This document shows, one piece after another, positions 1 through 8,945 of a stretch of DNA of 32,648 nucleotides. Positions within the stretch are counted from its first letter, which is position 1; each line of letters starts with the position of its first letter. This DNA comes from an uncultured Clostridiaceae bacterium (GTDB lineage Bacteria > Bacillota > Clostridia > TANB77 > CAG-508), in the NCBI GenBank assembly GCA_947245665.1, contig CAMXOP010000005.1, positions 1-32,648 of the forward strand. The letters run 5' to 3'. Below the pieces are notes generated by a model that saw only the letters and a program-made list of their open reading frames with translations, had not been told where the DNA came from and ran no database searches. The translations under genes and the position numbers were made by a program.

Positions 1-560
<560 letters not shown>

Positions 561-748
561 ATTGTATTTATATTTTTGGTTTTGCAACCTACGTATAAAT
601 CATTTTGAGTTTTTGCTCATTATAAATTTTGGTTTTGTTTTTTTATTTTGGTAGTACTAATTACTACCGCTTGGTTTTTTCAAAGGTTTGTTTATTGTTT
701 ACTTTTCAATGTACTTTTTGTTACTCATTTAGGTGTGTAACGTTTTGT

Positions 749-777
749 ATTTTACTACTTTTAAAACAGAATGTCAA
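749..777 (-). promoter_or_regulatory. rRNA promoter P2 (sigma-A type)
   Basis: On the minus strand TTGACA (772-777) is followed after exactly 17 bases by TAAAAT (749-754), upstream of 16S. A perfect -35 with consensus spacing fits a strong rRNA promoter. Confidence 0.75.
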
Positions 778-921
778 TACTTTTTTTAAAACTTTTTTAT
801 TTTTTTATTTTTGTATTTTTTGTGCAAAATAATAAACTAGTAAGTTGGCTTTCTCTACATCCTTGCCTAAGTTTTTTTACTAATTTATACTTTATTTTTC
901 TGTTTTCCTAAGTGCTTTTTT

Positions 922-950
922 ATAATAACACATAGAATTAATAAAGTCAA
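922..950 (-). promoter_or_regulatory. rRNA promoter P1 (sigma-A type)
   Basis: On the minus strand TTGACT (945-950), 17-base spacer, TATTAT (922-927). With P2 this gives the tandem promoter arrangement common for rRNA operons. Confidence 0.7.
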
Positions 951-1118
951 TAGTTTTTTTAAAATATTTTGTCGTTTTTTTAATTTTTTTCTTTACTGTT
1001 ATTTTTTCGTAGTACATTTATAATATTAACATAAATTTTATCCTTTTGCAATAGTTTTTTTGTGGTAATTTATGTCAGTTCTTTGTTAACTATTATATTT
1101 ATATATTTAATTTATATT

Positions 1119-1353
1119 CTATATTTCTACTAATATTACATCATCTCCTATACATTTTATATTTTGCCATGGTATTACTATGTCATTACTATTTGAAAAT
1201 ACACTTAATATTTTGTTACTCCCTGGTACTATAATAGATGTTATATTTCCATTTTCTAAATCTGCACATACATCTTGAACATATCCGAAGTCTTTTTCCA
1301 TCTTTTATATTGATGACTTCTTTATGTTTAAAATCTAATCCTTTTTGCCCCAT
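1119..1353 (-). CDS. ylmC: YlmC/YmxH-family PRC-barrel sporulation protein, read through one CGGA +1 site
   Basis: A 77-residue protein if the four bases at 1284-1287 (sense CGGA) are read as one residue. The ATG at 1353 follows AAAAAGGAGAG and is the real start. The N-terminal part (KEVINIKDGKRL) and the C-terminal part (GYVQDVCADLENG, IVPG, IPWQNIKCIGDDVI) together give the typical YlmC/YmxH PRC-barrel, a small family found beside sigG in many spore formers. Read conventionally, the first part runs into an out-of-frame tail and the second has no good start. Gly23 is the recoded residue, in the GKRLGY motif. The family function is poorly known. The gene lies downstream of sigG, as in Bacillus, but is separated from it by a DUF4365 gene. 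Confidence 0.85.
1284..1287 (-). other. CGGA +1 recoding site in ylmC (Gly23)
   Basis: The sense strand reads CTT CGGA TAT GTT. CGG is in frame 22 codons after the ATG, and removing the C restores GGA (Gly) of GKRLGY and the downstream frame. Confidence 0.85.
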
Positions 1354-1447
1354 ATAGTTCTCTCCTTTTTACTATTATATTATTAAGAAAGAAAAATATT
1401 TACTATTTTATTTATATATTTTTAATTTGTATTGTAAGAAAATATAT

Positions 1448-1480
1448 AAAACACTATTTTATAAATTTTAAATAGTGTTT
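1448..1480 (-). terminator. Stem-loop after the DUF4365 gene
   Basis: Inverted repeat AAACACTATTT (1448-1458) / AAATAGTGTTT (1470-1480), just past the stop at 1496. The T-run is better on the plus strand than on the minus strand, so termination efficiency for the minus gene is uncertain. Confidence 0.5.
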
Positions 1481-1495
1481 TTTATTATTAATATA

Positions 1496-2485
1496 TTAGT
1501 TATGAATTAACATATTAATAATTCCATCTGTAATTTCCTTATTAATTTCATTACCTATATTATTTTTCTTCATAAATATATTTAGATTATTAAAGTTTTT
1601 TTCTAAAAATCTCTTTAAATCCATTTTATTATAATTGCACAAATATTGATTTTCTGTTTGATATATATTTGTAACTCTGCAATAACAGTGTACAAGAAGG
1701 TTAAAACATCTATTAGTTTGTTTATAATCTAAAAAATAGAACCAAGGTATTCCTATCTCTATAGAGTTTCTTAACCATGTCATTATTTCTGGTATTTCAA
1801 ATATTTCTCTTGAATCATTGCTGTATTCAGGGAAGTATATGTCTATCGATGCTCTTGAGTTTATTAATGTTTCTTTATTTATAGACATTCTACTTATATA
1901 ATCATTAATAATTTTAAAACTATTCTCTATTATTTCTTTTTTAGATATTGCTAGTATTCTTTTATCAGTTTGTTTGATAATTTTATTTATATCCCAGTTA
2001 ATTTTAATTTGTTCTCTAAAATCATTTACTGTATTAGCTTCTTGAAAAACTGCTTCTTTAAAATTAGTTTCTAATTTATTTTCTTTTGGTATTTCTATCC
2101 ACCATTTTTCTTCACCTACTGGCATAGTTTTATTAATATCAAATTTAACCCAATTCATTCTATCTCGTTTTTCGTCTATTATGATGATAAATATAGGACT
2201 TTGATTATTTAAATAATAATTTAAGTGTTTTTCTTCTCCTATATATTTATATCCATAGTTTGTTATGTTGTTAAAATATGAATTACCATATTTTATTTGC
2301 ACTCCTATCATTTTTCCTGTAACATTTTCATCTATTATTAGTTCTATATATCCATCAATTCCAAAGTCATCTTCTTTATGCACTGAATGATAAATACATT
2401 TTAAATGTTCATTTACAAAAAGTTTAAAATATGATTCTCCTATCTTTCCTTTCATATTATTTGAAGTCATTTTTGGTAGTGTCAT
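1496..2485 (-). CDS. DUF4365 domain protein (PD-(D/E)XK-like nuclease fold, possible defence gene)
   Basis: 329 residues with a GGAGG site before the ATG at 2485. The N-terminal half carries the DUF4365 signature: a KGKIGESYFK helix, then DDFGIDGYIEL, GVQIKYGNSYF and a conserved HLNYYL block (about residues 10-115). The D...QxK arrangement resembles the metal-binding core of restriction-endonuclease-like folds; that functional reading is inference. DUF4365 proteins are often accessory and occur in defence-like settings. The C-terminal half (about 150-329) is Ile/Asn-rich with no domain I recognise. The coding strand contains no CGG in any frame. It sits between sigG and ylmC, genes that are usually close neighbours, and so looks like an insertion. 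Confidence 0.75.
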   Translation of the reverse strand: MTLPKMTSNNMKGKIGESYFKLFVNEHLKCIYHSVHKEDDFGIDGYIELIIDENVTGKMIGVQIKYGNSYFNNITNYGYKYIGEEKHLNYYLNNQSPIFIIIIDEKRDRMNWVKFDINKTMPVGEEKWWIEIPKENKLETNFKEAVFQEANTVNDFREQIKINWDINKIIKQTDKRILAISKKEIIENSFKIINDYISRMSINKETLINSRASIDIYFPEYSNDSREIFEIPEIMTWLRNSIEIGIPWFYFLDYKQTNRCFNLLVHCYCRVTNIYQTENQYLCNYNKMDLKRFLEKNFNNLNIFMKKNNIGNEINKEITDGIINMLIHN

Positions 2486-2678
2486 TTTCTCCTCCTTTAT
2501 TTTACTAACTTTATATAATTATTTTTGCTATATTGATAGTTTTATTTATTCTATATGGTATATTTCTTGGCTTTCTCAATATTTTGTTGCATTAGCTTAC
2601 TAGTTTAAAGTTAATTTCTGATTACTCTTTATCTTTCTAAATTTATTATACTATATATTATATAAAAAAGTCTAATAA

Positions 2679-2722
2679 AAAAATGAGATTTGAATTATGT
2701 TTTTCATTCAAATCTCATTTTT
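2679..2722 (-). terminator. Intrinsic terminator of sigG
   Basis: A perfect 17-bp stem (AAAAATGAGATTTGAAT at 2679-2695 with its complement at 2706-2722), 10-base loop, and a T-run on the minus strand right after the sigG stop at 2727. Confidence 0.85.
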
Positions 2723-2726
2723 ATAA

Positions 2727-3501
2727 TTATTTATAGATTCTTTTTATATGCTCTATTGCACTTTTTTCTAATCTTGATACTTGTGCCTGTGATATTCCTA
2801 TTTCATCTGCTACTTCAACTTGTGTTCTTCCTTCGAAGAATCTTTTGTTTATTATCATTTTTTCTTTTTCATTTAATTTTTTCATTGCTTCTAATATTGT
2901 TATATTTTCTGCCCAATTTTCATCAGTGTTTTTCATATCTTTTACCTGGTCTAATACATATAGTTTTTCACTTCCATCCCCATATACTGGTTCTTGCAAT
3001 GATATTGGTTCTTGAATAGCATCTAAACTGAACGCTATTTCTTCTTTATCTACTCCTAATTCTTTTGCTATTTCTTCTATTGTAGGTTCTTTTTGTGTCT
3101 CTTTTATTATTTTCTCTTTTATTGCTAATGTTTTATATGCTAAATCTCTTATTGATCTACTTACTCTTATTGGATTGTTATCTCTTAAGTATCTTCTTAT
3201 TTCTCCTATTATCATTGGTACTGCGTAGGTTGAAAATTGTACGTTTTGACTTAAGTCGAAGTTATCCATTGCTTTTATTAAACCGAATGCATCCTACTTG
3301 AAATAAGTCGTCTACATTTTCTCCTCTTCCGTAAAATCTTTTAATTACACTTAATACTAATCTTAAATTACCATTTATAAATATATCTCTTGCTTGTTCA
3401 TTCCCATTTTTTATTTTGATTAATAGTTCATTTTTTTCTTCAGATGACAGTACTGGTAGTTTTGAAGTGTCTACTCCACATATTTCTACTTTTCTTATCA
3501 A
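2727..3501 (-). CDS. sigG: RNA polymerase sporulation sigma factor SigG, read through one CGGT +1 site
   Basis: 257 residues after reading CGGT at 3282-3285 as one residue; Bacillus SigG is about 260. The start is TTG at 3501, 8 bases after AAAGGAGG, and the N-terminus (KVEICGVDTSKLPVL) is characteristic. Region 2 has NGNLRLVLSV, VDDLFQVGCIG and NFDLSQNVQFSTYAVPMI; region 3 follows IRRYLRDNNPIRVSRS; region 4.2 is VADEIGISQAQVSRLEKSA. SigG directs late forespore transcription. The recoded residue is Gly73 of GCIGLIKAMDNFD in region 2; the zero frame stops seven codons after CGG, which would leave a nonfunctional fragment. Another CGG at 3329-3331 is out of frame and harmless. A hairpin abuts the ribosome binding site. 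Confidence 0.93.
3282..3285 (-). other. CGGT +1 recoding site in sigG (Gly73)
   Basis: The sense strand reads GGA TGC ATT CGGT TTA ATA AAA. The expected SigG sequence is GCIGLIK, so CGGT stands exactly where one Gly codon (GGT) belongs. Confidence 0.9.
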
Positions 3502-3513
3502 AGAAAAAACCTC

Positions 3514-3549
3514 CTTTGGAAATATCTTGTAGTTTCATTATTTCCAAAG
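3514..3549 (-). promoter_or_regulatory. Leader hairpin touching the sigG ribosome binding site
   Basis: Perfect 10-bp inverted repeat CTTTGGAAAT / ATTTCCAAAG (3540-3549 and 3514-3523 on the minus strand) with a 16-base loop. The 3' arm contains the AAAG of the AAAGGAGG Shine-Dalgarno sequence. A leader hairpin that damps translation is known for Bacillus sigG, so a similar role is plausible. Confidence 0.7.
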
Positions 3550-3589
3550 AACGGTCTTTCTATTCAATTATTGTTCGACTGTATTCAAC

Positions 3590-3624
3590 AATAAAAGCTC
3601 CCTGTATTACTGAGAGCTTTTATT
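3590..3624 (-). terminator. Stem-loop at the end of the inserted gene
   Basis: Inverted repeat AATAAAAGCTC (3590-3600) / GAGCTTTTATT (3614-3624) overlapping the stop at 3607. It would end the transcript of the gene inserted between sigE and sigG, and could isolate sigG from upstream transcription. Confidence 0.6.
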
Positions 3625-4212
3625 ATTTTTTCTTTCTTTTCGAAATTCATCAAATACTTTTTTCGCTTTATATTGCAACCTTTTGTGTGAATAACAGTTT
3701 AAACTTCTTTTAATTATAAGTTCCATTGTTTCATCTGATACTATATTTTCAACAATTGCATTTTTCAAAATCAGTCTTACTAAACGGTCTGATTCCAAAT
3801 TATATTTCTTTTTGAAATATTTAATGGGATTCGAAGGGTTATTTGCTATGTCTTCAGCTATATATTTTATTTGAACTTTTGACATTGCAATTACTAAAAA
3901 TTCTTCACGCTGTTTTAGTAATCTTTCATAATACAGAACACATTTGCCCGCTGATTGCTGAATTTGCATTTCAGATTTAGTGATTGCCTTATTTCTAATT
4001 GCTTCAACCATTTTTCTGGAAATATATGCATGTATTATAGCATCTTCCTTAATTCTTTTGAAGCAACTTAATGTTATGTTGTTATCTCTTGCTACATCTG
4101 CCTGTGATACTACATAGTCACTTGTAGCATACTGCTCCAATACCTTTATTTCAAATTCTTTTAATTCTTCAAAACTCTTTTCCTTTTGTAACTCTGTATA
4201 TTTCCGTGTCAT
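3607..4212 (-). CDS. Unrecognised protein inserted between sigE and sigG; has an unshifted in-frame CGG at codon 3
   Basis: 201 residues, charged, mostly helical in appearance, no signal peptide or membrane segment. The stretch around residues 35-60 (SQADVARDNNITLSCFKRIKE) could be a helix-turn-helix, so DNA binding is possible but unproven. I recognise no family. An AGGAGG 7 bases before the ATG makes this start secure. sigE and sigG are adjacent in many spore formers, so this gene, with its own promoter (4265-4293) and stem-loop, looks acquired. Its third codon is CGG (4204-4206), the only in-frame CGG in the window not followed by a needed +1 shift. If CGGA were read as four bases here, translation would stop after 16 residues. 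CGG at 3948-3950 is out of frame. Confidence 0.65.
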   Translation of the reverse strand: MTRKYTELQKEKSFEELKEFEIKVLEQYATSDYVVSQADVARDNNITLSCFKRIKEDAIIHAYISRKMVEAIRNKAITKSEMQIQQSAGKCVLYYERLLKQREEFLVIAMSKVQIKYIAEDIANNPSNPIKYFKKKYNLESDRLVRLILKNAIVENIVSDETMELIIKRSLNCYSHKRLQYKAKKVFDEFRKERKNNKSSQ

Positions 4213-4264
4213 ATTTTAACCTCCTATAATTATATTTTTTGGTTCATTTTATTAACATAACGCT

Positions 4265-4293
4265 ATTATAGCATGTTTCTATTTTTATGTCTA
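4265..4293 (-). promoter_or_regulatory. Promoter of the inserted gene
   Basis: Minus strand TAGACA (4288-4293), 17 bases, TATAAT (4265-4270), about 50 bases before the ATG at 4212 and just after the end of sigE. Confidence 0.7.
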
Positions 4294-4307
4294 TATTTTT
4301 TAAGATT

Positions 4308-5040
4308 TTATCCCGTCTTACTCATTATATCTTTTTTCATTTTAGATATTATTTTCTTTTCTAACCTTGATATGTAACTTTGTGATATTCCGAAGCATGT
4401 CTGCTACTTCTTTTTGAGTTTTTTCGTCTCCACTTATGAAACCAAATCTTAATTCCATTATATTTCTTTCTCTGCTATTTAGTTTTTCTATTGACGCCTT
4501 TAGAAGCTGTTTATCTACTTCATCTTCTATTCTTCTTGAGGTTATGTCTGGTTCCGTTCCTAAAATATCTGATAACAATAGTTCGTTTCCATCACCATCT
4601 TGATTTAATGGTTCATCTATTGATACTTCTCCTTTTATTCTGTTACTTCTTCTTAAATACATTAATATTTCGTTTTCTATACATCTTGAAGCATATGTAG
4701 CTAATTTTATTTTTTTGTCTGTATTGAATGTATTTACTCCTTTCATTAGTCCTATTGTTCCTATTGATATTAAGTCTTCTAATCCTACTCCTGTGTTTTC
4801 AAACTTTTTTGCTATATATACTACTAACCTCAAGTTCCTTTCTACTAATTTTTGCCTTGTTTCTATCTTTCCTTCGGCTAGTTCAGAAAGTAGAGTTTCT
4901 TCTTCCTCTGGCGTAAGTGGTGGTGGTAAGTTACTACTCCCTCCAATATAGTATATTGGCATATTTTCTATTTCATCATTATCTAAAAATTTTGTGTATA
5001 TTGTATTAATACTATTTACTAGCACTTGTAATAAATTCAT
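4308..5040 (-). CDS. sigE: RNA polymerase sporulation sigma factor SigE precursor, read through one CGGA +1 site
   Basis: 243 residues after reading CGGA at 4389-4392 as one residue; Bacillus pro-SigE is about 239. The pro-sequence (about 1-28) ends before [13 protein letters not shown], matching the known SpoIIGA cleavage region. Region 2 shows [28 protein letters not shown] and [21 protein letters not shown]. Region 4 ends [23 protein letters not shown] only if the shift occurs. Gly217 is thus in the helix-turn-helix that reads the -35 element, so the zero-frame product would lack it. Downstream of the site the +1 frame continues to TAA at 4308. CGGs at 4554 and 4313 are out of frame. The start overlaps the end of spoIIGA by 29 bases. 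Confidence 0.93.
4389..4392 (-). other. CGGA +1 recoding site in sigE (Gly217)
   Basis: The sense strand reads GAC ATG CTT CGGA ATA TCA CAA. The conserved sequence is DM(L/M)[12 protein letters not shown], so CGGA stands for the single Gly. Confidence 0.9.
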
Positions 5041-5944
5041 TTTCCTTACTCCCTTCTAATATTTCTAGTCCTAGTAGAGCATTATATTTATCTTTTTTAC
5101 TTAATTTTTTATCATATATTCCTATTATTACATTTTTCAATTCTTCTTCATTTGCATCTATATAAGTTATTACTTTACTTGCTTTAAATCCTAAGAGCAA
5201 TCCATTTTGCTTTCCTAATGATGTAAATGGTATTACTCTAAATTTTGATATGTACTCTATGCTCTCTTGTTCATATATTTCACTTAAGTCATCACCTCCT
5301 ATTATCTTTTCTAAATTATCTAATATTTTATATGGAATAATTTTATATAATATATCTTTTTCTACTACTATTACAGGCATTCTTGTTATTGGGTCTTTTA
5401 GCATATTTCCTGTGTCTAACATTGCTTTTGCTGTTGTACTTTTTTCTCCAAAAAATATAGATATTTCACAGAACATATCATTTTTTCTTAATCTATATTT
5501 TACACTCTTAAATGCAATTACTGTTATCGTAAAACCTACTATTCCTCCTAATAATGCTATTTTTAGTGGATATGTTCCTATAAGGACTCCATCTTTCATT
5601 AATATGTCTTGTGGTTTTATAAAATACAATAACGCAAATGCACATCCCCCAAATACAAACGATATTAAATAAAAAATTATCATTTGCTTTGCAAGCAATT
5701 TTACATTTCTAGGATTATATGCAATATATACCATAACAATTGAAAGTACTATTTTCATTAGTATATTTGAATATACTTGCAATATTTGTGTATATGCTAA
5801 TATTGCATATGTTCCTCCTAATAATGCTGATAGTATTAGTCTTATATGATTTAACTTTATTTTCAATATATATCCTGTTGAAAATAATATTATATAATTC
5901 ATACATAAGTTTTCTATTAATACAACATCTAGGTAAATAGTCAT
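5012..5944 (-). CDS. spoIIGA: Sigma-E processing membrane aspartic protease SpoIIGA
   Basis: 310 residues. The N-terminal half has about five hydrophobic segments (roughly residues 5-25, 35-55, 62-78, 88-110, 125-145). The C-terminal half is a soluble aspartic protease-like domain with the catalytic motif LDTGN (Asp near 177), followed by [14 protein letters not shown]. In Bacillus, SpoIIGA in the septal membrane cleaves pro-SigE after a signal from SpoIIR. It is co-transcribed with sigE, whose ATG lies inside its last codons. The coding strand contains no CGG at all. Upstream is a repeat-rich gap that separates it from ftsZ. Confidence 0.92.
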   Translation of the reverse strand: MTIYLDVVLIENLCMNYIILFSTGYILKIKLNHIRLILSALLGGTYAILAYTQILQVYSNILMKIVLSIVMVYIAYNPRNVKLLAKQMIIFYLISFVFGGCAFALLYFIKPQDILMKDGVLIGTYPLKIALLGGIVGFTITVIAFKSVKYRLRKNDMFCEISIFFGEKSTTAKAMLDTGNMLKDPITRMPVIVVEKDILYKIIPYKILDNLEKIIGGDDLSEIYEQESIEYISKFRVIPFTSLGKQNGLLLGFKASKVITYIDANEEELKNVIIGIYDKKLSKKDKYNALLGLEILEGSKENEFITSASK

Positions 5945-5962
5945 TTCAAACTCCTTTTGAAG

Positions 5963-6063
5963 AAAAATTTGGGACGCGTCAAAAACTTTCCTTTTGTTTT
6001 TTATACTATTATTATAAAATTTATTTTAAGAGGAAAGTTTTCGATGCGTCCCAAATCTTTCCT
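5963..6063. repeat. Inverted pair of palindromic GACGCGTC-type repeat units
   Basis: Units at about 5963-5992 (TTTGGGACGCGTCAAAAACTTTCC part) and 6031-6063 (GGAAAGTTTTCGATGCGTCC part) are inverted copies of one family with an AT-rich spacer. Each matches a palindromic core close to TTTGGACGCGTCCAAA flanked by GGAAAG/CTTTCC. Other units lie at 15912, 22504, 27784, 27854 and 27911. The pair can form a long hairpin between ftsZ and spoIIGA. Confidence 0.75.
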
Positions 6064-6067
6064 AAAG

Positions 6068-6076
6068 TTATCCACA
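6068..6076 (+). other. Isolated DnaA-box-like site
   Basis: TTATCCACA, an exact match to the DnaA box consensus TTATNCACA, alone between two repeats. No box cluster is visible, so this is not an origin. Confidence 0.35.
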
Positions 6077-6078
6077 GG

Positions 6079-6113
6079 TTGGAAATTTTTTGCCCCGTCC
6101 CTAAAATTTCCAA
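6079..6113. repeat. Palindromic repeat with CCCCGTCCC loop
   Basis: Perfect 11-bp arms TTGGAAATTTT (6079-6089) / AAAATTTCCAA (6103-6113). It resembles the neighbouring units in having a GTCC in its loop but has diverged arms. Confidence 0.6.
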
Positions 6114-6172
6114 GTTCTTTTATATGTTACTACTTTTTGTTTGATTTTTGTGTCATTTCTTGGAGGTGAAAA

Positions 6173-6216
6173 AAAGAAATAATCTAATTTTTTATACATT
6201 TTTAGATTATTTCTTT
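6173..6216 (-). terminator. Intrinsic terminator of ftsZ
   Basis: Perfect 15-bp stem AAAGAAATAATCTAA (6173-6187) / its complement (6202-6216), followed on the minus strand by a run of T. It lies 56 bases after the ftsZ stop. Confidence 0.85.
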
Positions 6217-6271
6217 TATTTTTTTATTTATTTTTGTTTTTTATCTTATCTCATGACATTTTATTTATGTT

Positions 6272-7393
6272 TTATTTTATTCCTTTATTTTTGTTTCTTA
6301 AAAATGATGGTATGTCTAAGTCATTTGATGTTGTTGTGTTATCTACTGGTGCTGGTATTGAATTTATTTTTTCTCCCCATGCTCTATCTACTATACTACT
6401 TACATTTGATGCTGTTACTGTTCCTGCTTGTTTTTCGAATCCTGTTGCTATTACTGTTATTACTATATCATCATCTAAGCTTTCATCTATTACTGCACCA
6501 AATATGATATTTGCTTCTGGGTCTACACTTCTTTGTACTAGTTCTGCTGCTGTATTTACTTCATGTAATCCTAAGTTTGCTCCTCCTGTAATGTTTATAA
6601 TTACTCCTCTTGCTCCTTCTATTGAGCTTTCTAGTAGTGGATTTTGTACTGCTTGTTTTGCTGCGTCTTCTGCTCTACTTTCTCCTGATGCTCTACCTAT
6701 TCCCATATGTGCTATTCCTGTATTTAACATTATTGTTTTTACGTCTGCAAAGTCTAAGTTTACTAATCCTGGTACTGCTATTAAGTCTGATATACCTTGT
6801 ACACCTTGTCTTAATACATCATCTGCCATTTTGAACGCTTCTACTATTGATGTTTTTCTATCTATTATTTGTAATAGTTTGTCGTTTGGTATTACTACTA
6901 ATGTATCTACTTTTCCTTTTAAGCTTTCTACTCCTCTATCTGCTTGTGATAGACGTTTTTTTCCTTCAAATGTGAATGGCTTTGTTACAACTCCTATTGT
7001 TAGTATTCCCATCTCTTTTGCACATGCTGCTACTATTGGTGCTGCTCCTGTTCCTGTTCCTCCACCCATTCCGGCTGTAACAAATACCATGTCTGCACCT
7101 CTTAATGCTTCTTGTATTTCTGATTTACTTTCTTCTGCTGCTTGTGCTCCTATATCTGGGTTTGCTCCTGCTCCTAATCCTCTTGTTATTTTTTCACCTA
7201 TTTGGATTTTTGAACCTGCTTTTGATAATAGTAGTGCTTGTCTATCTGTATTTATTGATATGAATTCTACTCCTTTTATTCCTGAATCTACCATTCTATT
7301 TACAGCATTGTTTCCTGCTCCTCCAACACCTATTACTTTTATTGTTGCTGTTCCATCTAACATTATATTTTCTTCTGCCCCATCTACGTACAT
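6272..7393 (-). CDS. ftsZ: Cell division GTPase FtsZ
   Basis: 373 residues, normal length. The N-terminal Rossmann-like GTPase has [14 protein letters not shown] (about 19-32), the tubulin signature [10 protein letters not shown] (about 107-116) and the NxDFADV T7 loop ([11 protein letters not shown]). The C-terminal tail ends [11 protein letters not shown], the conserved peptide that binds FtsA and other partners. FtsZ polymerises into the Z-ring at mid-cell. It follows ftsA by 38 bases and ends at a strong terminator. The single CGG on the coding strand (7071-7073, GCC GGA) is out of frame, and the gene is intact. Confidence 0.98.
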   Translation of the reverse strand: MYVDGAEENIMLDGTATIKVIGVGGAGNNAVNRMVDSGIKGVEFISINTDRQALLLSKAGSKIQIGEKITRGLGAGANPDIGAQAAEESKSEIQEALRGADMVFVTAGMGGGTGTGAAPIVAACAKEMGILTIGVVTKPFTFEGKKRLSQADRGVESLKGKVDTLVVIPNDKLLQIIDRKTSIVEAFKMADDVLRQGVQGISDLIAVPGLVNLDFADVKTIMLNTGIAHMGIGRASGESRAEDAAKQAVQNPLLESSIEGARGVIINITGGANLGLHEVNTAAELVQRSVDPEANIIFGAVIDESLDDDIVITVIATGFEKQAGTVTASNVSSIVDRAWGEKINSIPAPVDNTTTSNDLDIPSFLRNKNKGIK

Positions 7394-7431
7394 TGTTTTT
7401 CCTCCTCTTAATTTTTTATTATTTCTTCTAT

Positions 7432-8661
7432 TTATGAATAGAAAAATTCTTTTATTCTTTCAAATATTGTTTGTAATATGCTTTCTTTTGAATTTGAGTC
7501 TATACTACTTGAAACTGATTTTGCAAATGGTCTTGCTGCTATGTATCTTACTAAAGAATATGATGTTCTGTAGTCTGGCCTTACTGTACTTATTAGTCTT
7601 CCTGTTGCTACTTTTACTGGTATATTTAGTATTACTTTTCCTGCTACATCACTTTTGTTTATATTTGCTATTCCTTGTCCTGTTATTACTACATTGTTTA
7701 TTCTTTGTTTTATTCCTTGTGCTGTAATATCTTTATTTACTAATGCAAATATTTCTTCTATTCTTGCTTCTATTATTTCTATTAGCTCTGAACTCTTTAT
7801 TGCTTTTGTTTTACTATCTCCTTTATATGTGTTTAGTATTATTTCATTGTCATTATCAATGTATGATTTCATTGCTAAACCATATTGCTTTTTTAATTTT
7901 TCTGCTTCTTCTTCTGATATATTTAGTACTAATGAGATATCTGATGTTATATTTTTTCCTCCTAATGGTATTGTATTTGTATATATATATCCATTTGATT
8001 CAAATACTCCTATTTCTGTATTCCCTGCTCCAATATCTAGCAACATTATATTGTCTGATAGTTCATTATTATCTAACATTAAGTTTCTTTCTGCAAGTGT
8101 TGTTGCAACAAATCCATCAATTTCTATCCCTGCTTTTCTGAATATGTTTGATAATTGTTTTATATAGTCTTTATCTGCTAATATGACTTGTGCATTTAAT
8201 GTGAAGTGTGAACTTAGATTTCCTACTGGATCTGTTACTACTTTTCTATCTTCTAGTATAAATTTATCTGTTACAATATCAATCATTACTTTTCCTTCTG
8301 GTATTTCTACATCTTTTGCTTGCATTATTCCAGATGTAACGTCTTTTACTGATATTCCTGCATATTTATCTTTTGCTTCTTTTACAATACTATTTTGTAC
8401 TATTGTTATATATTTTCCTGGAACTGTTACATATGAAGAATTTATTTTTAGGTCTGTTTCTTTTTGTGCTTCTTCTATCACTTTTGATATTGATAGTGCT
8501 ACTTCATCTTCATCTATTATTTTTGTCTTCTTTATTCCATCACATTTATATGTAGTATTGCAAATTACTTCAATTTGATTAAAGTTATTGACTTCTCCAA
8601 CTACTAAACTAACTTTAGAAGTTCCGATGTCAATACCTACAATAATATCACCTATAGCCAA
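7432..8661 (-). CDS. ftsA: Cell division protein FtsA
   Basis: 409 residues from a TTG at 8661, which follows GGAGG by 7 bases. An upstream ATG at 8721 lies ahead of the expected transcription start and is rejected. The protein has the actin/Hsp70 fold motifs [17 protein letters not shown] (phosphate 1), the FtsA-specific 1C region (about 85-165), [15 protein letters not shown] (phosphate 2), and [11 protein letters not shown] (adenosine). The last residues ([16 protein letters not shown]) form an amphipathic helix that would tether FtsZ to the membrane. The gene is co-transcribed with ftsZ. One CGG (8624-8626, ATC GGA) is out of frame. Confidence 0.93.
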   Translation of the reverse strand: MAIGDIIVGIDIGTSKVSLVVGEVNNFNQIEVICNTTYKCDGIKKTKIIDEDEVALSISKVIEEAQKETDLKINSSYVTVPGKYITIVQNSIVKEAKDKYAGISVKDVTSGIMQAKDVEIPEGKVMIDIVTDKFILEDRKVVTDPVGNLSSHFTLNAQVILADKDYIKQLSNIFRKAGIEIDGFVATTLAERNLMLDNNELSDNIMLLDIGAGNTEIGVFESNGYIYTNTIPLGGKNITSDISLVLNISEEEAEKLKKQYGLAMKSYIDNDNEIILNTYKGDSKTKAIKSSELIEIIEARIEEIFALVNKDITAQGIKQRINNVVITGQGIANINKSDVAGKVILNIPVKVATGRLISTVRPDYRTSYSLVRYIAARPFAKSVSSSIDSNSKESILQTIFERIKEFFYS

Positions 8662-8702
8662 AGTAATTCCTCCATCTTTTTTATTAGTTTTATTTATTAC
8701 AT

Positions 8703-8731
8703 AGAATATTATATTTTGCAAAAAAAGTCAA
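8703..8731 (-). promoter_or_regulatory. ftsA-ftsZ promoter candidate
   Basis: Minus strand TTGACT (8726-8731), 17 bases, TATTCT (8703-8708), about 40 bases before the TTG start of ftsA. It also argues against the more distal ATG. Confidence 0.55.
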
Positions 8732-8906
8732 TAGGAAATGTTATATTTTTGTAATATTATCGTAATCTTTTTGTAATAATGTTTCATTTTGTTTTCTTAT
8801 GTAAATTAATATAACTTTTTCTATTGATTTTCATATATATATATCCATAATGTGGCTTATTTTAAATCTCTAATATCGTATTTAAATAATTTCCTAGAAT
8901 TCTATA

Positions 8907-8931
8907 GGCGCACTGCTCTCCCCTACAGTTT
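8907..8931. repeat. Partial CCCCTACAG repeat
   Basis: GGCGCACTGC followed by CCCCTACAGTTT resembles the left end of the element at 21722-21809 (GGCACGGTTG...CCCCTACAGTTT). It looks like a solo end or decayed copy in the gap between sbp and ftsA. The rest of that gap (8662-8906) holds only the ftsA promoter. Confidence 0.5.
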
Positions 8932-8945
8932 GGTTTTAACTTTTT

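Larger units (their letters stand above)
561..1118 (-). other. rRNA leader and promoter region, no gene
   Basis: A very T-rich stretch (A-rich on the transcribed strand) with no convincing coding sequence. It contains the two promoter candidates listed separately and about 190-350 bases of leader between them and mature 16S. I see no tRNA or other RNA gene here. Confidence 0.7.

Noticed and set aside
6068-6076. Origin of replication
   Set aside because: Only one DnaA box, with no cluster, no AT-rich unwinding element that stands out from the background, and no dnaA/dnaN nearby.
6234-7727. Long open frame of 497 codons on the plus strand
   Set aside because: It is antisense to ftsZ and the end of ftsA, has low-complexity Leu/Ser/Pro-rich composition and no ribosome site; the minus-strand genes explain the region.
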